Numbered from the stretch's first letter, positions 39,057 to 50,669 are shown. The stretch is 64,000 nucleotides of DNA from Rhizophagus irregularis (GCF_026210795.1 NC_089451.1:1968001-2032000); one strand, 5' to 3'. Program-made: numbers and translations. The notes: generated by a model from the letters alone, not told the origin.

Positions 39057-40006
39057 ATGGAGGACGGCATGCTTATTGACTCAACAGATCCAGCACAAAG
39101 TACGCTCACACAAAACTTTCAAGCTATTGTGAGCAATACTCAAGTGGTGTTAGACTGGAAGTGAGTAGTTTATTTTTCCTATTGAGAATATTGGGAATAC
39201 TTTTTATTTATTTATTGTTTATTTTTTATTAAACCGGCCAAAAGATATGAGATGAGACGACAAATGCAGGAGATTCTTCCAGGGTTGTTTCTTGGTCCTT
39301 ATTCTTGTTCAAAAGATCTTGAGCTATTACAACAAAATGCTATAACACATATTGTATCAATTCGCGATTCATCAGAAAAAAAGATATTACGTCCAAGATT
39401 TCCTGAACATTTTCAGTATTTTGAAATTGAAGTATCAGATTCTCCAAATGAGAGATTGATTCCCCATTTTCCACAAGCAAAAGCATTCATTGATAATGCA
39501 CTTTATAACGGAGGTAGAGTCTTTGTTCACTGTAATGGTGGAATCTCTAGAAGTCCCGCTTTCGTGGTCGCATATGTTATGGAAACTGTAAAGATGGACT
39601 ATCAACAAGCTTATAGTTATGTTCAAAACAGAAGATTTTGTATGAACCCAAATGAAGGCTTCAAAGTCCAATTAAAGGTATTATTGTTAGTGCCGGATTA
39701 GTCTATTTGTAAATATTTTAATGAATTATTTTTTAAATTTATTTCCTTATTCAAAGGAATATGAACCTATATATTCTGCAAGGGATTCAATTAATGGACA
39801 CCAATACACGCCAGGAGAAATGGAAAGACAAGCCGTACGAAGACCTGCACCTGATGATGATGATCCGTAAGTTAGTTCTTGGGATTAGAAAAATATTAAA
39901 TTAAACTATTTTTAACTTTTTTTAAAAAAAATTACCAATTAGGAATGAATTTGAACTTGCAAGAAGAGCGCCTGCATTTCATGGAGAAACAAATGTACAG
40001 AGGTGA
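39057..40006 (+). CDS. STYX: STYX-family dual-specificity phosphatase with catalytic Cys
   Basis: Four exons (39057-39160, 39245-39677, 39757-39866, 39943-40006; 711 nt, 236 residues). It aligns along its length with animal STYX: starts MEDG; then YEMRRQMQEILPGLFLGPYS, ITHIVSIRD, the active-site loop RVFVHCNGGISRSPAFVVAY, METVKMDYQQAYSYVQNRR, FCMNPNEGFKVQLKEYEPIY. Animal STYX is a pseudophosphatase because the Cys of HCx5R is Gly (HGNAGISRS). Here the loop is HCNGGISRS, so the catalytic Cys and Arg are both present and the protein may be an active phosphatase. An Asp suitable as general acid lies in VSDSPNERLIP. Animal STYX binds ERK and an F-box protein; whether the fungal protein does is unknown. 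Confidence 0.92.
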
Positions 40007-42453
40007 AGTAAAATTGACGTTAATTAAAACTTTTAATTTGTTTACATTGTGAACATATGATTATTCATAAAAAATGTTAATTCCATCCGCGAAAGTTATT
40101 GTGCATAATACATTTTATTATCTAACTTATAGTATTATCTAAAGAGATGTGAATCTTTTTAAATATAAAAAATATCACTTGTAATATAAAATATTTTTTT
40201 ACATTTATTTTCTTTCTATTATTATTTTTTTTTTATTTAGTATTATGCACATGAGTACCGAGTTGTAATTCAAAGTGGGATAATAATAATATCGGGTTCA
40301 ACCTGGCAACAGGTTTTGTAGATCTTTTTTTATATTTGAATAACTGAGAGAGACAATTTTCAGAATAGAGTTGATCATACGCGGTATCATATATTCATAG
40401 GAAATTATTATTCGATATTTTATTTCCATATATTTTTATTTTTATGATATAAGCTTGTCTTTCAAAAATCTATTAACCATGTTTGATTACTATTTTTTAA
40501 TAGGTATTCTTTTTTTTGATTAAAAAAAAAAATATTAAATTTTTTGTATTAAAAAAAAAATGGTAAATTTATATATTAAAAGAAAAAACGTTATTAAAAA
40601 AAAAATGTCAAAAGTCTCTTAACTTACATGATTACACAAATTTAACAAAATAAATAATTAATATGAAGTGTTTAAATAAATAGTTTAATTAATTATTTAT
40701 ATTCCATCTTTATTAATAAATAATTGGAATTAAAATATCAATTATATAAATTTTATATAATATAAATTATTAATATTTTAAATACTTATAAATCTATTTT
40801 TCTTAAAACTATTTTTTATAAAATTATCCAACTAAAAGTAGAAATAATTGAATTTATTTATATTTAAAAGAATAACTAATATGTTAATCTTTATATTCAA
40901 TCAAATTATTTTTTGTACTTTCATTTTTTTTTTATTTTATTTTTTATAGTATGGCTGGGCCAGGTTTTATTAAAATTTGAAATCATACAAAATTACAAAT
41001 ATGAGAAAACCGTCCACTCCTGCTGTGCAATGGGAATCTCCAGGCACACTTGTATCAAATGATACTTTGCACCAATAAGAAATAAAAAGAAAAACAACAA
41101 AAACAAATGAAAATAAAGGGAAACAGTCAGTAACGAAACCACCCTGCAACTACTACACTCTTAAAATTAGGTCCTACTGATCATTCTATATGGAATTTCT
41201 TAAGATACTCCTAATTTTTTTAGCATTGATTAAATATCAACAGTTAGTTTGTTGATACCGTCTAAGCTCTTATCATTTTTCTTAACTCGCTTAGTCTTCT
41301 TATGTTTCTTACTTGACTGTGTTGTATTAGTAGAATTCTGAGAGACCTTAAAATCGTCATCTTGTTTCACCTTTTGATGGCAGTTCCTTCTTTACTTTAT
41401 TTAAGTTAGGTAAGTTAGGGATATACATCAGTAAATTTTCTGGACCGTAGTTCTTTAAGGATTCCTTAAATTGTTCCAGAATCCTTAAGAATCTGGCAAT
41501 TTATAGAATCCTTAAAAATCCTTAGATAAATCATAAAGATCCTTAAGGATTCTATAAATTGGTAGATTCTTAAAGATTCCTAAACAAAAATCTTTAAGAA
41601 ATCCAAGAATTTTTATTTTTATTTTTATAATATAGACAAAAACTGGAAAAAATAAAATAAAAATTAATATTGTATTATGTGTATCACATGATAATCTTAC
41701 CAGCTGATAATCTTACCAGCTGATCTTTTTTTTTAATTAAACTTTCACTTCTGTCATTATCTAAATTTTTAAATAAACTTTCATCTTTCTTTCATCCTTA
41801 TCCTCCTTCTCTTCTTGCCTTTCCTTTTCCTGTCCTTTATCTTCACCCATTTTTTTCCTCTTTTTACAAAATCCATAACAAAATGTTGAGTAATGTTTTG
41901 CTATTTTTTTTTTAGTCAGCACTTGGCAGGCAGATTCTGGTAAGATTTTATTTTTATTTCATCAGTAAATTTTTTGAGGTGTAGATCTTTAGGGATTCCA
42001 AAAATCTCATAATTAATGAGGATCCCTAAGAAACCTTTCCCACCAGCAAGGATTCCCTATTGAAAGATTTTTATAAAATCCTTAAAGATTCCAAGTTTTC
42101 TATTAAGGAATTCTTAAAGATTTAATTTATTTATTTTCTTTATCAAAATGTGTATACAAAGTGTAAAAATGCATATATTGACATAAAAAAATATGTATAA
42201 TAATATATTTTAGTTAATAAACATGTTTATTACATTAGTGATATTACTAATAATATAATACATATAATACATGCTAATACTATTCTTTTAAATCAACTAT
42301 TTCATTATCATAATCAAAATCATCCATATACTTATCATCAATATAATTTAAATAATAAATTCCAGTAATTTGTTTCAAAACTTACAATCCATAAGGAGCC
42401 TAAGCTGATATATACAAAAGAAAAAAAGATTAATTAAAATTTTTTATAAAATA
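40007..42453. other. Intergenic boundary zone with short repeats
   Basis: AT-rich to 40940, then a more complex block (40950-41150). At 41215-41400 the minus strand can be read as a Lys/Ser-rich fragment (SSKKHKKTKRVKKNDKSL) with no start or family, probably old coding debris. Around 41450-41620 and 41960-42130, short strings of the type AATCCTTAAGGATTC and variants recur many times in both orientations. At 41690-41728 a 16-bp unit (GATAATCTTACCAGCT) is repeated in tandem. No gene is supported. Confidence 0.5.
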
Positions 42454-42599
42454 CAGTCAACTCTCTTTATAGTCACACATTTGGGACAGTCCATATTTGG
42501 TGATTATAAAGAGATGTGACTATATAAAAAATTTCTTATATTTGTATATCATAATTCCGGCCAAAAATTAGCATAATTTTAGCCAGAATTATACTTAAA

Positions 42600-43020
42600 A
42601 CTTTATTGTATCGTAACTTCGCCAATATTAATCGTAGAGAGATGATCTTACCGCCATTCGATTCGTCTTGATGAGACGGTTCTAATGGTATAAAATACGT
42701 CGAAATCCAATCACTAGATTAATTTTCGAAATTAAAAAAATATTAATGGTTTTTGTGTAATAACTCTACCAATATTGATCCTAGAAAGACGATCTTACTA
42801 CCATTCGATTCGTCTTGATGAGACAAATCTAATGGTATAAGATACGTCGAAATCCAATCACTAGATCAATTTCCAAAATTAAAAAATATTAAATGGTTTT
42901 TAAGTAATAACTCCGTCAATATTGATCACAGAGAGATGAGCTTACCACCATTCGATTCGTCTCGATGAGGCGATTCCAACGAGCTATAAATCGTCTTTTT
43001 ACAATCACTAGGTACTGAGA
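42600..43020. repeat. Three tandem repeats of about 155 bp
   Basis: Units begin with strings like AACTCTACCAATATTGATCC and share GCCATTCGATTCGTCTTGA with variants. Copies start near 42610, 42765 and 42905. A broken fourth copy resumes at 44345, after the 1.2-kb insertion, showing that the insertion landed in this array. Related text (CAGTGATCAGAAAAGGAT; ACCATTAGATTCGTC) recurs in the foldback at 45477-45985. Confidence 0.7.
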
Positions 43021-43134
43021 AATCTAGCAAAATGTTAAATGGCGCAGTAAACGTAAATCAAGAAATATTATAATGCCGATGTTTAACATTTTGTTGAATA
43101 ACTCGTCAGCCAGTGATCAGAAAAGGATAAAACT

Positions 43135-44332
43135 TCCATGAAAGTAGGTGCTCTCTAAAGGTCGTAAAATAAATTGAGTACCAGTATCATGCAATGGATT
43201 AAGGATGAGTAGGCGGCGTGTACCTAGCTTCAGATCAGCCTAAAATGGCTCGATGGGGGATGTCTTCTACATGGTGCTGTTACCTGAGGAATTAAGTACT
43301 CGGTTTAATGGTTGCCTATTGAAGATGATAGGACACAGACCCGAGATTAGTCTCATAAGAGGCAATGGGTGGTCTGGCCGTAAACAATAGCAAGTTAAAA
43401 GCGTATAAAACTATGGTCGTTGCGGTTCGATTCCTATGACCACGGAAATAAAAAGAATTTTACTGCGGACGCTACAACCAATAGCGTGAAGGTACAGGGA
43501 TTAGTGTAGTTGGACTGCATCATGGTGAATTAGTGTGTACGGTTAGGCCGCACATTTCAACTAAGGGTCGGCTGTCCTTCTAACGTTCCCTATGAGGCCA
43601 TTGGCATGTGCGCAGTCCTGTCCTTGGGGTCACTACTATACCTTGGGAGGGGACTTCCTATCCGGGTGGTCACTCTACGATACCGCTTGGGGTCAGTAAT
43701 GGCTAGATGGTCGTCTAACAGATGGTAAAGCTGAGGGTGCAATGTCTTAGTGGTAGTTAAACCTTCAGTAGGTCTTAGACCAACCAAGGTGTTTGTGCAC
43801 AGAACAGGTAGCATGGCTATGGGGTTCGATTCCCTACTCCTTGGGTCCTGGTTGGTGATCCCTGGTGGTTGATACCCACCATAAGGGGTGATCCTGGACA
43901 GATGCCTGCTACTTATGTCCGTGGTCGCTCTAAAAGTATACCACTTGGGGTAAACAACTGTACTATCGGTGCTAGGTAATCGCGGGCTATAGTGGCCTTT
44001 GAGTGAGACTTAGTACCTAAAATGGTGGTATGGAAGGGTACTAGATGATTGATGTTACCTGTCGAAAATCCTCCATGAAAGTAGATGCTCTCTAAAGGTC
44101 GTTAAATAAATTGAGTATCAGTATCATACAATGGGTATAGGATGAGTAGGCGGCGTGTACCTAGCTTCAGATCAGCCTAAAGTGGCCCGATGGGGGATGT
44201 CTTCTATAGTGGTGCTGTTACCTGAGGAATTAAGTACTCGGTATAATGGTTACCCATTGAAAATGATAGGACACAGACCCGAGATTAGTCTCATAAGAGG
44301 CAATGGGTGGTTTGGCCGTAAACACTTGCAAA
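43135..44332. mobile_element. 1.2-kb insertion with 261-bp direct terminal repeats, 16-bp TSD
   Basis: The insertion is flanked by an exact 16-bp duplication, AGAAAAGGATAAAACT (43119-43134 and 44333-44348). Its first ~260 bp (43135-43394) recur as its last 261 bp (44072-44332) in the same orientation, starting TCCATGAAAGTAG. It is clearly more GC-rich than its surroundings. Pol III B-box-like strings occur at about 43427 (GGTTCGATTCC) and 43821 (GGTTCGATTCC), the second preceded by an A-box-like TCTTAGTGGTAGTT (about 43746). Long target duplications point to LINE-type retroposition, so a tRNA-derived SINE-like composite or tandem unit with a truncated second copy is the best guess. The ends lack TG...CA, and no coding frame is recognised. 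Confidence 0.6.
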
Positions 44333-44988
44333 AGAAAAGGATAAAACTATCACCATTCGATTCGTCTCAGTGAGACGATTCTAACAAGCTATGATACATC
44401 TTTGCACGATCATTAGATGTCAAGTTATTTAATATATTCTTTATATAACTGTGATTATAAACGGTTCTTTTTAATATAAGATTTTTGAGGATAGGTGTGA
44501 TAGTGACTATAGATAGATTGTGACTATATAGGATAGATTTTAATAATAAAGTGTTTTGAACATTCAACTTGTGTGACTATATAGTAGAATATGACTATAA
44601 CGGGAGTGACTATAGAGGGAGTTGACTGTATTTAACATTAAAAAAAACAAGTTTTGCAACTTACTGGTTGAAGAGTACAATCTACAAAGAACTGAAGTTG
44701 ATATTTACAAAACTAAGAAAGAAAGAAAAATTATTTTAAATAACAATTTAAAAAAAAAAGCTTTAAGCTTTTAAAACTTTTTAATCAAAGAATTTAATTT
44801 AAAATCAACTGAAACTAATACTTACAAAAGAAAAAAAAAAATTAATTACACAATAAAATTCGATATAATAGAACCATCCGTTTCATTGGTAAAATTTGTC
44901 AAAAATCCGTTATATCAAGAATTCTGTTTTATCGAGAGTAAATTAATTATACGTTATGATAATCCATTCTAAACCCAATTCCAATATA

Positions 44989-45475
44989 TAGTCAACCCCT
45001 GTATAATCACAACATATAAAATTCCCCTTTATAAACACACCATATTTTAGCCCAATGTACTAATAAAAGGACCCCGGATATCTAATATAAAGGTCATAAT
45101 GGACTTTTGGCCAAAAACACCCCTTTTTGCTGAAACTCAAAAAATCGTTTTTTGTAAATATCTCAGCATCCAGTAATTCAATTTTAATGAACTTTTTTTT
45201 TATTTTGTAGCCCTCATTTAGCTCTACAATTTAAAAAAAAGTTCATCAAAATTGGACCACTGGGTGCCGAAATATTTACAAAAAACGATTTTTTGAGCCC
45301 CTGAAAAAGTGGCCAATCTGCCGAAAGTGTGACTTATGACCTCTTTTGGAGATATCCGGGATTCTCTAATAAACATATTAGAAAACTTCCTCTATAGTTA
45401 TAACATATGACTTTTTTTATAATCACACACTTTTTTTTCAGTCCCGAGGGGTATGACTATAAAGGGGGCTGACTG
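44989..45475. mobile_element. Pogo/Tigger-like MITE interrupted by a foldback element
   Basis: The left end TAGTCAACCCCTGTATAATC (44989, preceded by TA) and the right end, complement CAGTCAGCCCCCTTTATAGT (ending 45475), are inverted repeats of the same type as at 24544 and 42454. The right-hand TA is lost. The palindromic element at 45069-45363 sits inside it. Upstream (44860-44980), strings such as TTCGATATAATAGAACC look like debris of another Tigger end. Confidence 0.6.
45069..45363. repeat. Long foldback (palindromic) element, copy 1
   Basis: About 295 bp. The two halves are near-complementary from the ends (GGACCCCGGATATCT against the complement of AGATATCCGGGATTC) to a short centre (TAGCCCTCATTTAGCTCTAC, about 45211-45230). 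The inner arms share AAAAATCGTTTTTTGTAAAT and TTTTGATGAAC/TTTTAATGAAC. The sequence occurs again, reverse-complemented, at 63017-63313. It is non-coding and could extrude as a cruciform or be transcribed as a hairpin. Confidence 0.8.
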
Positions 45476-45476
45476 T

Positions 45477-45985
45477 CACAGGTCGAAAAGTGAAAAATCA
45501 GGCACCAATCGGTCACCAATCAGGTACCTGATTGGTAACCGATTGGTGCCTGATTGGCATTTTTACCAAATACCATCACCAATCAAGCAGTTTGCTAACT
45601 TTTGATCCAGTGATCAGAAAAGGATGAAATATAGCTCATTGGAATCAGCTCAATATGACGAATCTAATGGTAGTAAAATCACATTTCTAGGATTAATACT
45701 TGATGAGAAATTAAGTAAAATATAAAAATAAAAATGTATCATTTATATTTTATTTAATTTTTTATTAACTATTAATCCTAGAAATGCGATTTTACTACCA
45801 TTAGATTCGTCATATTGAGCCGATTCCAATGAGCTATATTTCATCCTTTTCTGATCACTGGATCAAAAGTTAGCAAACTGCCTGATTGGTAATAATATTT
45901 GGCGAAAATGCCAATCAGTCACCAATCAGTTACCAACCAGATACCTGATTGGTGACCGATTGGTGACTGATTGACACAGGTCGAA
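45477..45985. repeat. Foldback element with ACCAATCGG arrays
   Basis: An inverted repeat of about 500 bp. The arms run from about 45506 and 45972 toward a centre near 45740. Arm landmarks are TTGCTAACTTTTGATCCAGT, GATCAGAAAAGGATGAAATA and CGAATCTAATGGTAGTAAAA, each found again in reverse complement on the other side. The outer parts carry runs of the 9-mer ACCAATCGG and variants (about 45505-45560 and 45880-45970). It is bracketed by direct copies of CACAGGTCGAA (45477-45487, 45975-45985). Confidence 0.72.
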
Positions 45986-46182
45986 CAGATGTCATTGTCA
46001 CAAAATTTGCCTGGAATTTTTCTGGCAAATTGAGAATTATCCCGGTAAATTGGGGTAAATTGTGCTTACAATTTTGGGATAATGGAGGTCTTACAATTTG
46101 GCAAATTTTGTCAAAATGGCGGAATTCCTACAGAATTCCTAATTCAAATGTTGAGAAATTTTTCAGTAAATTATCATTAAAT

Positions 46183-47030
46183 TGTGGGAAATTTTAGGCA
46201 AATCTTTAGTAATGATATGCAAATGAAGTGCAAATTGTGGTGAATTTAGTTAAATTTTTAGTAATTTTATGCAAACGTAATGTAAATTGTGGTGAATTTT
46301 AGGCAAATTTTTAGTAATTTTATGCAAACGTAATGCAAATTGTGGTGAATTTAGTTAAATTTTTAGTAATGTTATGTAAACGAAGTGCAAATTGTGATGA
46401 ATTTAGTTAAATTTTTAGTAATGTTATGTAAACGAAGTGCAAATTGTGGTGAATTTAGTTAAATTTTTAGTAATGTTATGTAAACGAAGTGCAAATTGTA
46501 GTGAATTTAGTCAAATTTTTAGTAATTTTATGTAAACGTAATGAAAATTGTGGTGAATTTAGTTAAATTTTTAGTAATTTTATGTAAACGTAATGCAAAT
46601 TGTGGTGAATTTTGTTAAATTTTTAGTAATTTTATGCAAACGAAATGCAAATTGTGGTGAATTTTGTTAAATTTTTAGTAATTTTATGCAAACGTAATGC
46701 AAATTGTGGTGAATTTAGGTAATGCTATGCAAACGAAATGCAAATTGTGGTGAATTTTGTTAAATTTTTAGTAATTTTATGCAAACATAATGCAAATTGT
46801 GGTGAATTTAAGTAATGCTATGCAAACGAAGTGCAAATTGTGGTGAATTTTAGGCAAATTTTTAGTAATTTTATGCAAATGTAATGCAAATTGTGGTGAA
46901 TTTAGTCAAATTTTTAGTAATTTTATGCAAACGAAGTGCAAATTGTGGTGAATTTAGTTAAATTTTTAGTAATGTTATGCAAACGTAATGCAAATTGTGC
47001 TGAATTTAGGTAAATTTTTAGTAATGACGC
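46183..47030. repeat. 52-bp minisatellite, about 17 copies
   Basis: A head-to-tail array with a unit near 52 bp; a typical unit contains GCAAATTGTGGTGAATTTAG, TTAAATTTTTAGTAATG and TTATGTAAACGAAGT. Variants have TTTTAGGC in place of TTTAGT, and two units are shortened to about 40 bp. The array ends about 100 bp beyond the stop of the minus-strand gene at 47132. Upstream sequence (45990-46180) looks like older, more diverged units. Confidence 0.88.
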
Positions 47031-47131
47031 CAAATTTACCAAATTTGAAATAAAAATTGTCAAAAATATTACATATATTTTGATATTTATTATATAATCC
47101 ATTAATATCCCTACATATTCTTCCTACACCC

Positions 47132-49263
47132 TTACTGTTCTTTTTCTTTTTCTTTTGAGGTTCTCTTAGGAACATTATCATGAATATGTTCCTGTTCTTG
47201 GGACGATGGTTTGGATGATGATTTTTTATTTGTTTTTTTCGATTGATCACGCATGTTGTCAATAACTTCCTGCAATTCATCAAGTGCTTCGTTGTTTTTG
47301 TTTGTGGATTTTTTATTTTTTGAAATTCTTTTTGATGATCGTGTTTGTTGAGAAGTTTTCCGTGATGATAGGGGTTTTTGCAGTGGTAATGGTGGGGTTT
47401 TGGAGGATTGTTTAGATCGTTTGTTTGATCGTCATCCCGATGTCTGTGATAATGACGTTTCCTTTTGCTCCAGCTTGTTTGCCTCATCCTCACCCTCTTC
47501 TTCTTCATCAGATTCAGCATTTATATCTAATTTATCGACGTTGAGACCTTAAAAGAAAAATTTAAAAAATTTTCTAAAAATTCCGTTCCATAAAAAAAAA
47601 AGAGAACGGTAATACTCAATTACCATAACTTTGTTGACTTTGTTGACTTTGTTCCTCCTCTTCGCTCTCCGATTCCGACTCATCATCTGATTCTTCGTCA
47701 ATAGATTTATGGACTGAGGGAGATTCTCGCTTTCCATCTTTAAGTGTCCACCAAATTAAATTTGGTGGTGCTTTCTTATTTTTCCAAAATTCATCTTTAA
47801 GGATACGAGGACGTACTCTCTTATTTTCTGGAAAATATTTTTCCACGTACTCGTCAATTGAATGTAGAAGGTTCGTTAACTAAAAATAAACATGTATTAG
47901 AAATAGATAAACTTCTGTTGTTTTTGAGGTTTGGCATTTTTCCAAAATTTGAAAGTATGCAAGGAAATTGATATGTCGAGATTTGGCGAAATCAGAAGCA
48001 CCAATCATGTATTGATAAAGACATTTTAGTGTCACTGCACATAAACAAAATGAATTGTTTGACTTACTTCATCAGATCTCCATGATAATTTGTAAACAAA
48101 AAGGTTTTTGCGATCTGTGGATGCGTTTGGATCATTCTCCGGATCACTCTCTTCAGGAGAGTGGTATTCGTTCTTGTTTAATATTTCATTAATATTCTTG
48201 ATCCCGCATTTTTTAAAAGATTTTCAATAATCGGAGTAATTCTTCATGGCTAATGCGCCTTTCATTCTTCATTCCCGTTTCTGAAATTAAAATAACTATT
48301 ATTAATTTTCAATATTACCTAAAAATTTGGAACTTGATTAACTTACTTCTGATAAACGGTTGATTATATGGCTCATTATTTTTTTTGTTTTATTTCTGCC
48401 TCATTAAGCTGGCTTTCTTTCCATTTACGTTAGCCATTTTTATGCAAATCTGAGAACACATCCCGAACTATACTTAATGTTGCACGAATACCATGTTGTT
48501 CAAGAAGTGATTGGATACGAGGGATCAGATCCTTTTCCAATTGTGGTGCAATCTCGCTGAACTTCTTCGTATAATCAATGGGAATTTCATCGATTTTTGT
48601 GCTACGAATTAGAATTTTAATTTCGTTCTATAAAATGAAAATTGATAAAATTAATGAGTTTAAACGTCACATAAATAATAAAAATATACCAAAACAAACT
48701 TTTATTTCTTTTCGATGCTTCTTATTATATTGTTTTTGTGCTGTCTCTTGCAACGAATGTAGATCTTTTTCAGGGATATATTCCTCATTGTCTTGTTTAT
48801 CAAGTTCATCTTCGTCATCGTCATCATCAACCTGAATATATTCTACTTGTCAATTTTGTCGTGAACGTTCTTGTGAATTCAGAGAACGCTCCAGCATTCT
48901 CGTTATTTGCCCGAACCCAGTGGACATTTGTTCTTGAATTGATGACATTCCCCGTTCAAGTCGTGAAATACGTTCTTAATGTACAAAAAAAATAGTAATT
49001 TTTAAATTAAGCTTGCTATTTAATCAAAATTTTGAATGATCTGCCAAATTATCTGCCAAAACGTAAATTATACCTTCAGTATCCAGACTTGATGACCTAT
49101 TTAATCGATTACGATTGTGTATTTGGTCGATGGATTCAGCTGAATTTAAGTGTGATAAAGAGTGAACTGTCTGAATGCCCTGTCCATCATAAGAAGCGTC
49201 GATGGATAAAAGAGAATGTAGTGTACGAGTACGACGCGTTAACAAACTTCTTTTTTTGGTCAT
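47132..49263 (-). pseudogene. Repeat-family protein A (YHSP/WRSD family), interrupted
   Basis: Unnamed family, copy A, minus strand, about six exons. It begins MTKKRSLLTRRTRTLHSLLS (49263). A coiled-coil stretch follows (RISRLERGMSSIQEQMSTGF, about 48970-48890), then an Asp-rich run and EKDLHSLQETAQKQYNKKH. A helical domain has KIDEIPIDYTKKFSEIAPQL (about 48590-48530). The motif block EYHSPEESDPEND...LSWRSDE sits near 48160-48070, with a phase-0 intron right after it. The next exon reads [20 protein letters not shown] and then an acidic Ser-rich tail ([17 protein letters not shown]). The last exon is basic and ends KEKEKEQ. Three or four stops or frame breaks interrupt the exons, so this copy is probably dead but young. 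No known domain is recognised; its layout matches copies B (54918-56159) and C (61741-64000). Confidence 0.62.
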
Positions 49264-50101
49264 TATCAGAAAAGAAATGAAGTAAAAGTTAGAAATGTGG
49301 AAAGAACGAACGTAAAATTGAAGAAATGTAAAGTAAAAAAAGAGTTGAGTAAAAAAAAAATTAGAAAGGAACAAAAATAAAATAATTTGAAAATTGTAAA
49401 GACGATTTTAATGTAAAGGAACAAAAATTGCAAAATCGACGTTTGTATTGTAAAAAAAAAAATCACTTTTTATATATTTATTCCAATTAAATATTTTTTT
49501 CGCGTAATTGTTTGAAATAATTAAATAATTTTTGAATTGTTCTATTTTGGTTATCGCTGATTTTGGAAAATAGTTAAATAGTTAAATGATTTGAATTGTT
49601 CTATTTTGGTTATCGCTAATTTTGGTATAATTAAGATTAATTTGGAATTTAATATATAAATTTAGTCAAACAAGGTTACGAGGAGTATACTGAAAGTTAA
49701 ATTTATTGTTATCGCTGATATATTTAAGTATATAATTAAGAATAATTTGGCTATAAAAAGTTAAACAAAGAGTATACTGAAAGTTAAATTTTATTGTAGA
49801 TCTGTTAAAATATAACATATTTACTTTCGATTATATATTGATCTACAATTGATGTATTGATGTTTGAAAAAAATATACAATTGATGTATTGAAGCTCGAA
49901 AAAAAATAAAAATGTATATACAATTGATGTATTGATGTTTGAAAAAAATAAAAATGTATTGTCTGATTATTTATTACAGCGAAATGCTGATATTTTGGTT
50001 AAATTCACATTTTGTAAAATTAAATCAAAATTTAAAAAAATGATGAATGTTAATGAAAGACGCGTTAAAATAAGAACTAAAGAAAAATGTTATTGTAATA
50101 A
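49264..50101. other. Upstream region of copy A
   Basis: AT-rich. A string of about 60 bp (TTGAATTGTTCTATTTTGGT, then TATCGCTGATTTTGG) is duplicated at about 49530 and 49590. ACAATTGATGTATTGATGTT with variants occurs three times around 49845-49940. The open frame at 49932-50141 lacks any family support. The promoter of copy A should lie near 49270-49400. Confidence 0.45.
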
Positions 50102-50153
50102 CACAGGTCGAAAGATGCCAAATCAGTCACCAACCAGTTAACAATCGGATACC

Positions 50154-50669
50154 CAGTGTTGTACATGGGACATGTCCCGCCAAAATTTTAATGTTCCGGA
50201 CATTGTCCCGTCCATGTCCCGTCCACATCCCGTCCAAAAATTGTCCAAGTTTACAATTTGTCTTATCAAGACAGCACCTAATGGGCTATAATTTATAATT
50301 AAGATCACGTGATTTTAATGTCCTAATATCCCGGACATTGCTAAAATCTTTGGACGTGTCCTGGACTGTCCCGTCTAAGGTTGCTTGTCTAAACCTCTTC
50401 AAAATCCTACGATTAGTTTCATCAAAATTTTACTATAGATTTATTATAGTTTCGGCAGAGTTTCGGCAGTTTCGGCATTTATAATAAGTTTCGGCAGTTT
50501 CGCTTTTCTCCAAAGTTTCGCCAGTTTTTTAATATAATTTTAATATAGTTTTGGCAGAATTTTGCTTTTCGGCGAAACGCCATCTTGCATAAACCTCTAG
50601 GTTTCGGCAAGCAACCTTAGTCCCATCCCGTCCTGTCCATGAACATGTCCCGTCCCTATGACAACACTG
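50154..50669. mobile_element. hAT-like MITE with 8-bp target duplication
   Basis: 516 bp. Ends are CAGTGTTGTACATGGGACAT and the complement CAGTGTTGTCATAGGGACG. An exact 8-bp duplication, CGGATACC, lies at 50146-50153 and 50670-50677. An 8-bp duplication and CAGTGTTGT termini are hallmarks of the hAT superfamily. The body repeats GTCCCGTCC strings near both ends. It is non-coding. Confidence 0.9.
50378..50617. mobile_element. TA-flanked MITE nested in the hAT-like element
   Basis: About 240 bp. Inverted ends AGGTTGCTTGTCTAAACCTC and complement AGGTTGCTTGCCGAAACCT, each flanked by TA (50376-50377, 50618-50619). The inside has repeats of AGTTTCGGCAG (about 50450-50500). It is probably a Tc1/mariner-type non-autonomous element, inserted after the hAT element it interrupts. 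Confidence 0.75.

Larger units (their letters stand above)
42454..44628. mobile_element. Pogo/Tigger-like non-coding element, carrying an insertion
   Basis: A 2175-bp element bounded by inverted repeats (left CAGTCAACTCTCTTTATAG; right complement CAGTCAACTCCCTCTATAG), each flanked by TA (42452-42453, 44629-44630). The ends resemble those of the 24544 and 44989 elements, so one transposase family probably moved all three. Inside lie three tandem repeats of about 155 bp and a separate 1.2-kb insertion (43135-44332). No transposase frame survives or was ever present in this copy. Confidence 0.78.

Noticed and set aside
16000-44000. Functional link between cwf18 and YJU2 as a spliceosome cluster
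   Set aside because: The genes are 20 kb apart with unrelated genes between; same-pathway location is probably chance.
43135-44332. LTR-type element, because of the direct terminal repeats
   Set aside because: The target duplication is 16 bp instead of 4-6 bp, the ends are not TG...CA, and no gag/pol-like sequence is seen.
46975-47520. 181-codon minus-strand frame rich in His/Arg/Lys
   Set aside because: It is an alternative frame of copy A's last exons; the other frame continues the acidic and Ser-rich family tail and ends KEKEKEQ.
49932-50141. 69-codon plus-strand frame upstream of copy A
   Set aside because: It runs into the end motif of the element at 50102 and matches nothing.
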